A DNA stretch of 64,000 nucleotides from positions 1,240,001 through 1,304,000 of the forward strand of contig NC_020813.1 of assembly GCF_000348725.1 (NCBI RefSeq). Direction: 5' to 3'. This DNA comes from Pseudobdellovibrio exovorus JSS (lineage in GTDB: Bacteria > Bdellovibrionota > Bdellovibrionia > Bdellovibrionales > Bdellovibrionaceae). Below are positions 60,768 through 64,000 of the stretch, piece by piece (position 1 is the first letter of the stretch; each line of letters begins with the position of its first letter). The position numbers were made by a program, and so were the translations under genes. Below the pieces are notes generated by a model that saw only the letters and a list, made by a program, of their open reading frames with translations, was not told the origin of the DNA and did not search any database.

Positions 60768-62366
60768 TTAAGGCGTCTGATATTGACGATAGATAAATCC
60801 TTCGCTGTTAAGAATGTCTTCAATCAGTTTAATCAGGCTCTGAGACTGCTTCAAGCTTGCTCCCAAAGCATGGACCTTTTTACGGTGAAATTTTGCTGTA
60901 TCTGTATTGCTGGCTTCAGCCACATTACGCTCGGCTAAGTTAACATTATAGCCAGTGAAAAATTCGTAGTAGCGTTTAGCTACACATCGGTAGAAGTCAT
61001 CGCTTTTAGCTAGCTCGGCGCCTAATTGAGTTGTGCCATTAACTGCAACTTTAATTAATCTATTATTGTGATCTCGATAGTTCAGTGATCCCATAGGTGC
61101 TTGTAGTGTGAATACAGCACTTCCAGATTTTTGGTCCAGCTTCGTCACTCCCAGAACTGGAGTCCCGCGTGCTAACAATTCAGGTCGATTAGGATCTGTA
61201 GCCGACACATTTTCATTTGGTGATGTACGATAAGAGGCGTAATTACGAAAGACAGTCGCCATGGGATCAAGAGACGTATGGCAGGCCATACAAGAGGCAT
61301 TTAAGCGAAATCCATGTGGAGAGTTGGCTCTGACATCATTAACGACGTCAGCTTCTGTCAAGGTGGGCATTTGATGGCAAAGTAAGTCTTCAAAAACACG
61401 ATTAGAAAGACGGCGCGCAATAAGTTGATCTGGATCATTGGCAGCACCCGGAGCAATTTGATTCAAAGTTAAGTTTGTGTTTTTTAGAATGTAAGTCTGT
61501 GATCCTAAAACGCCACCACCCAAGTGCTCAAAAAGATTAACTCCACCTGTTCTTTTAGCTACGATAGCAGCATTTAAATCAGCGCGCTGAGCCATATTGC
61601 TCATAGATGGTCCGCCGATAGTAATCTGAGGAATATTTAGATTAGGAGCATCTTCAACGCCGACTAATTTACCAAAGGGCACCAGATATTTATCATCTAA
61701 AGGCATTGAAAATAAGTTATTTAAATTATTGGCCGTACCATAAGAAAGTAAGAAACGGTTAGGATATGTTCCCGAGTAAGTCGTTTCATTAACTAAAGCC
61801 ATTGGTTTTGAAATCCAGCGACTTGTTTTTTCTTTGTCTGGTGCTACGCGTACGCCACGAATAGTTTTGCTTGCGGTGAAGAATGTGCTCAAGGGGATAT
61901 TGGTGCTAAAAAGTGAGCGCGTTAAATACAAAGAAGCTTCATCACTATCTTTTACAACAGAAGTTGAGTTGTTGAAGTTGGCATTTGAAAACTCAAGAGC
62001 TTTTTTTGAAAACCATGAGTTATGAAAGTTATGAAAAGTAGAAATTAAGGCCTGATTTTCTGCTTCCGAAAGTTTAGGGTAGCTAGGATAGCGTGCGGCT
62101 TTCAATTTATTATTATCTAAAAATTCAGATTGATGTATAAGCACAGCACAAGCTGCAGGGCCAGTGAGTCTTTTCGCAATAATATCGCTCATTAAGGTAT
62201 TGCCTAAACTCGCCGTGCGAGGAACGACAGTCTTAAACATCTTCATATAACAGCGATTGAAAATCTCGCCATCTGACAGTCGGATGTTTTGAGTTTGGGC
62301 CGTAGCAAAACTAGAAATTAATAATAATGCACCTAATGGCAAAAGATTTCCTTTTACGCGCAGCAT
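60768..62366 (-). CDS. Secreted haem-c protein of the DUF1588/DUF1585 type
   Basis: A 532-residue protein with a signal peptide (1-23). A haem-c motif near residues 365-369, in NASCMACHTSLDPMA, matches the closing part of DUF1588. A C-terminal segment (FYRCVAKRYYEFFTG near 460-475) is like DUF1585. Such proteins accompany DUF1501/DUF1552 partners in planctomycetes and related groups. It is the first gene of the operon. A GGGGGAAACGT ribosome binding site precedes the ATG. Confidence 0.75.
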   Translation of the reverse strand: MLRVKGNLLPLGALLLISSFATAQTQNIRLSDGEIFNRCYMKMFKTVVPRTASLGNTLMSDIIAKRLTGPAACAVLIHQSEFLDNNKLKAARYPSYPKLSEAENQALISTFHNFHNSWFSKKALEFSNANFNNSTSVVKDSDEASLYLTRSLFSTNIPLSTFFTASKTIRGVRVAPDKEKTSRWISKPMALVNETTYSGTYPNRFLLSYGTANNLNNLFSMPLDDKYLVPFGKLVGVEDAPNLNIPQITIGGPSMSNMAQRADLNAAIVAKRTGGVNLFEHLGGGVLGSQTYILKNTNLTLNQIAPGAANDPDQLIARRLSNRVFEDLLCHQMPTLTEADVVNDVRANSPHGFRLNASCMACHTSLDPMATVFRNYASYRTSPNENVSATDPNRPELLARGTPVLGVTKLDQKSGSAVFTLQAPMGSLNYRDHNNRLIKVAVNGTTQLGAELAKSDDFYRCVAKRYYEFFTGYNVNLAERNVAEASNTDTAKFHRKKVHALGASLKQSQSLIKLIEDILNSEGFIYRQYQTP

Positions 62367-62478
62367 ACGTTTCCCCCACCTTTACTTTACGGCTTTTTGA
62401 GCTTTTAAGTAAAACGAATCCATTTAGATTCTAAAGATGAGACTAAAAAAACTTAATTAATTTCTAGAAATGGAAAAA

Positions 62479-63240
62479 TTAAAATTGGTAATTCATAGAG
62501 GCATTCCATCCTGTATCAAGATGAGACTCTGTGAAGCTTGTGATTTTCTGCTCGAACGACCAATTGGATGAAATATGCCAGTTCAGTCGAAAAAGAGCGA
62601 AAAATTTCATGGGCTTTGAATATTTGAATTCGTAGGTCGTGACCACAGAGGTGGGTGGTTCCAGTGTTAAAGAGTGAAAAAGAAGACCGGCTCCAAGCCC
62701 CAAGGAAACATTGGTATGCGGGTAATAAGAAAAGCCTGCATCAAACAGAAAAGGAATATTTCCTTTAGCTTTGTCGCGGTATTGGATGCTGGTGTTAGTG
62801 CTGCTGGCTTGTCCACTAAGCAAAAGAGCTTGCGCCTCAGTCCAAATAGACCATGAGGTCCATTTTAAACCTAATTCATAGCCCAGAAGCGCACCGCTGT
62901 ATTTCATATCAATTTCTTCAGATCGCCCATCAGCAGCTAGAAGCTTTATGTTTTCACCCCAAAGTGCTAGACCAAATTTAAAAGCGTTCGTTGTATGGTA
63001 ATTGGGTTTAGGGGCCTGTTTGGGCGGAGCTCGTCTTGTTCTGACAGTACGTCTTGGCTGTTGCTGCTGTGGATTGGTTGTCCGGCGCATTTGAGGTTGT
63101 GAACCCGTGTTCTGCGAGCTTTGCGTCTGTGCGTAAGTATCATAGGCCAAGAATGAGCTTATTGCAAAAAAAGCAACAACACATAAAACAAATCGTGAAT
63201 ATCTTATAAAGATAGATGTATTTGTGATTGTATAATCCAT
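62479..63240 (-). CDS. Outer-membrane beta-barrel with Arg/Gln/Pro-rich N-terminal arm
   Basis: The 253-residue protein has a signal-like segment (about 12-37), an Arg/Gln/Pro-rich arm (about 40-82), and a beta-barrel (about 88-253) ending in a final aromatic Phe. It follows the same plan as the barrel at 41844-42686. Its first 37 bases overlap the end of the upstream gene. The signal peptide lacks a good start signal, and no nearer ATG exists. Confidence 0.65.
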   Translation of the reverse strand: MDYTITNTSIFIRYSRFVLCVVAFFAISSFLAYDTYAQTQSSQNTGSQPQMRRTTNPQQQQPRRTVRTRRAPPKQAPKPNYHTTNAFKFGLALWGENIKLLAADGRSEEIDMKYSGALLGYELGLKWTSWSIWTEAQALLLSGQASSTNTSIQYRDKAKGNIPFLFDAGFSYYPHTNVSLGLGAGLLFHSLTLEPPTSVVTTYEFKYSKPMKFFALFRLNWHISSNWSFEQKITSFTESHLDTGWNASMNYQF

Positions 63241-64000
63241 TGATCTTTTGCTGCCTCTGTTGCGTTATAAGTTTTCTGATTTACTCCCGAAAAACGAAGT
63301 TCAAGTCGTTGAATAGGAAAAGCTAAAAAGCCAAGATCCCATTTTAATAATTCTAAAGCACTGCCGCCGCTATCGTTTTTAGAAAACTCAAGCCCAGACA
63401 AGAAAAACAAACCACGAGTAAGATTCAAATTTCCTTGGGTAAAGACATAAGTTGTTTTGTTTTCAGCCGTCGAAGTTAAGAGTTTAATTTTTTCTTGTCG
63501 ATGACCTAGCTCCATCAACAGAGCATTACCATTTCCAAAACCCATCTTATTGTGAATTTCTAATAAGCTTTGATTGTAGTTTTCTTTTTGTTCATACAGG
63601 ACTGCGGCGCCGTAGGCGTTACTGTTTCCCCATTTTTGTTCAAAGAAGATGCTTCCACCTTTTAATTGATCTGGGCTGGGAAGATGCATATTTCCATTCC
63701 AAAACTGCAAGAAAAGATCTTCATTTGGACGGGCCCACTGAAATTGAAGAGCGTGAACTTGATCGTGTTGCCCAAGGCCCAGTTGTGCACGATTGACGGA
63801 GGTATGATTTGCTGTTTTTATGCCGAAGACTTTATCCATGAATCCAGCTTGTAGCCACCAATCCTTCGCGAACTGATACTTTAGAAAGTATTCTTTCATA
63901 AAGACACGCTCATTACCCGCAATAGCTTTGTTAGGGGCAATAGCAAGGGGGTTATCAAGATAACTGATGGTGTTGATCAATGCGAGAGTGCGTTTCTGGT
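63204..64000 (-). CDS. Outer-membrane beta-barrel protein, 5' end beyond window
   Basis: The reading frame remains open to the right edge, so the TTG at 63980 is probably not the true start. The visible 265 residues show alternating strands with aromatic pairs and polar turns (WWLQAGFMDKVFG, FLQFWNGNMHL), typical of a porin-like barrel. No family recognised. Its stop overlaps the beginning of the downstream barrel gene, which suggests coupled expression of two outer-membrane proteins. Confidence 0.6.
   Translation of the reverse strand, partial: QKRTLALINTISYLDNPLAIAPNKAIAGNERVFMKEYFLKYQFAKDWWLQAGFMDKVFGIKTANHTSVNRAQLGLGQHDQVHALQFQWARPNEDLFLQFWNGNMHLPSPDQLKGGSIFFEQKWGNSNAYGAAVLYEQKENYNQSLLEIHNKMGFGNGNALLMELGHRQEKIKLLTSTAENKTTYVFTQGNLNLTRGLFFLSGLEFSKNDSGGSALELLKWDLGFLAFPIQRLELRFSGVNQKTYNATEAAKDQWIIQSQIHLSL

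Noticed and set aside
1-64000. CRISPR array, tRNA, rRNA, insertion sequence or prophage
   Set aside because: No regularly spaced direct repeats, no cloverleaf-like sequence, no transposase or phage structural motif was noticed in reading the gaps and frames. This is by eye; a dedicated tRNA and repeat scan was not possible.

Overview
The window looks like an ordinary chromosomal segment of a moderately AT-rich, Gram-negative bacterium of the Bdellovibrionota (Bdellovibrio/Pseudobdellovibrio-like). This is inferred from gene content, not from a database search: a fused ccoNO cbb3 oxidase subunit, many small secreted proteins and outer-membrane barrels, lipoproteins with the atypical FQNC lipobox, a VKOR-DsbA fusion, a PF10136 membrane protein, and DUF1501-like plus haem-c secreted proteins. 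No rRNA, tRNA, CRISPR array, insertion sequence or prophage gene was recognised, and no gap between genes exceeds about 250 bases.

Layout. 1-3.4 kb: an outer-membrane barrel cut by the window edge, an M23 endopeptidase and a periplasmic haem-c protein. 3.5-10.8 kb: an FNR-like Fe-S regulator followed by ccoI-ccoS-ccoNO-ccoQ-ccoP-ccoG, which encode the high-affinity cbb3 oxidase and its assembly factors. Two near-identical 16-bp palindromes flank the regulator gene and look like its operators. 10.8-18.4 kb: an alpha/beta hydrolase, SlyX, PEP carboxylase with a changed inhibitor site, a DUF45 metallopeptidase coupled to glyoxalase II, a TrmN6-like methyltransferase and two small secreted proteins, one with DUF3011. 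18.5-25.9 kb: trpS, a receiver-domain protein, unknown proteins, a secreted glucoamylase-like protein and a PF10136 membrane protein. 26-32.8 kb: dapB with a perfect palindromic operator candidate, a PAP2 phosphatase, a secreted protein with a possible caspase-like His/Cys pair, aspartokinase, a Y-family polymerase and trhO.

33-41.8 kb is the translation block: prfC, an ABC exporter pair, ffh, rpsP, khpA, rimM, trmD, a PF09936 RNA methyltransferase, rplS, rnhB and yraN. It contains an intrinsic terminator immediately before rimM. 41.8-51.8 kb: outer-membrane biogenesis (lptD and a barrel), a lone STAS-like protein, a coiled-coil protein, VKOR-DsbA, a Tiki/ChaN-like protein, HU with an inverted repeat in its promoter region, and two envelope proteins. 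51.8-55.8 kb: central metabolism (pyk; thiolase-scoA-scoB for acetoacetyl-CoA). 55.9 kb: a three-part Lys-rich/acidic/zinc-knuckle protein.

56.8-62.4 kb is the most unusual region: a compact minus-strand operon for secreted proteins. It encodes a haem-c DUF1588/1585-like protein, a Tat-exported DUF1501-like protein, two FQNC lipoproteins, a small cytochrome and a YceI protein. Three of its genes have an unusual poly-G ribosome binding site. The window ends with two outer-membrane barrels, the last cut by the window edge. Start codons were moved from the longest reading frame wherever a ribosome binding site, signal peptide or family alignment argued for it.
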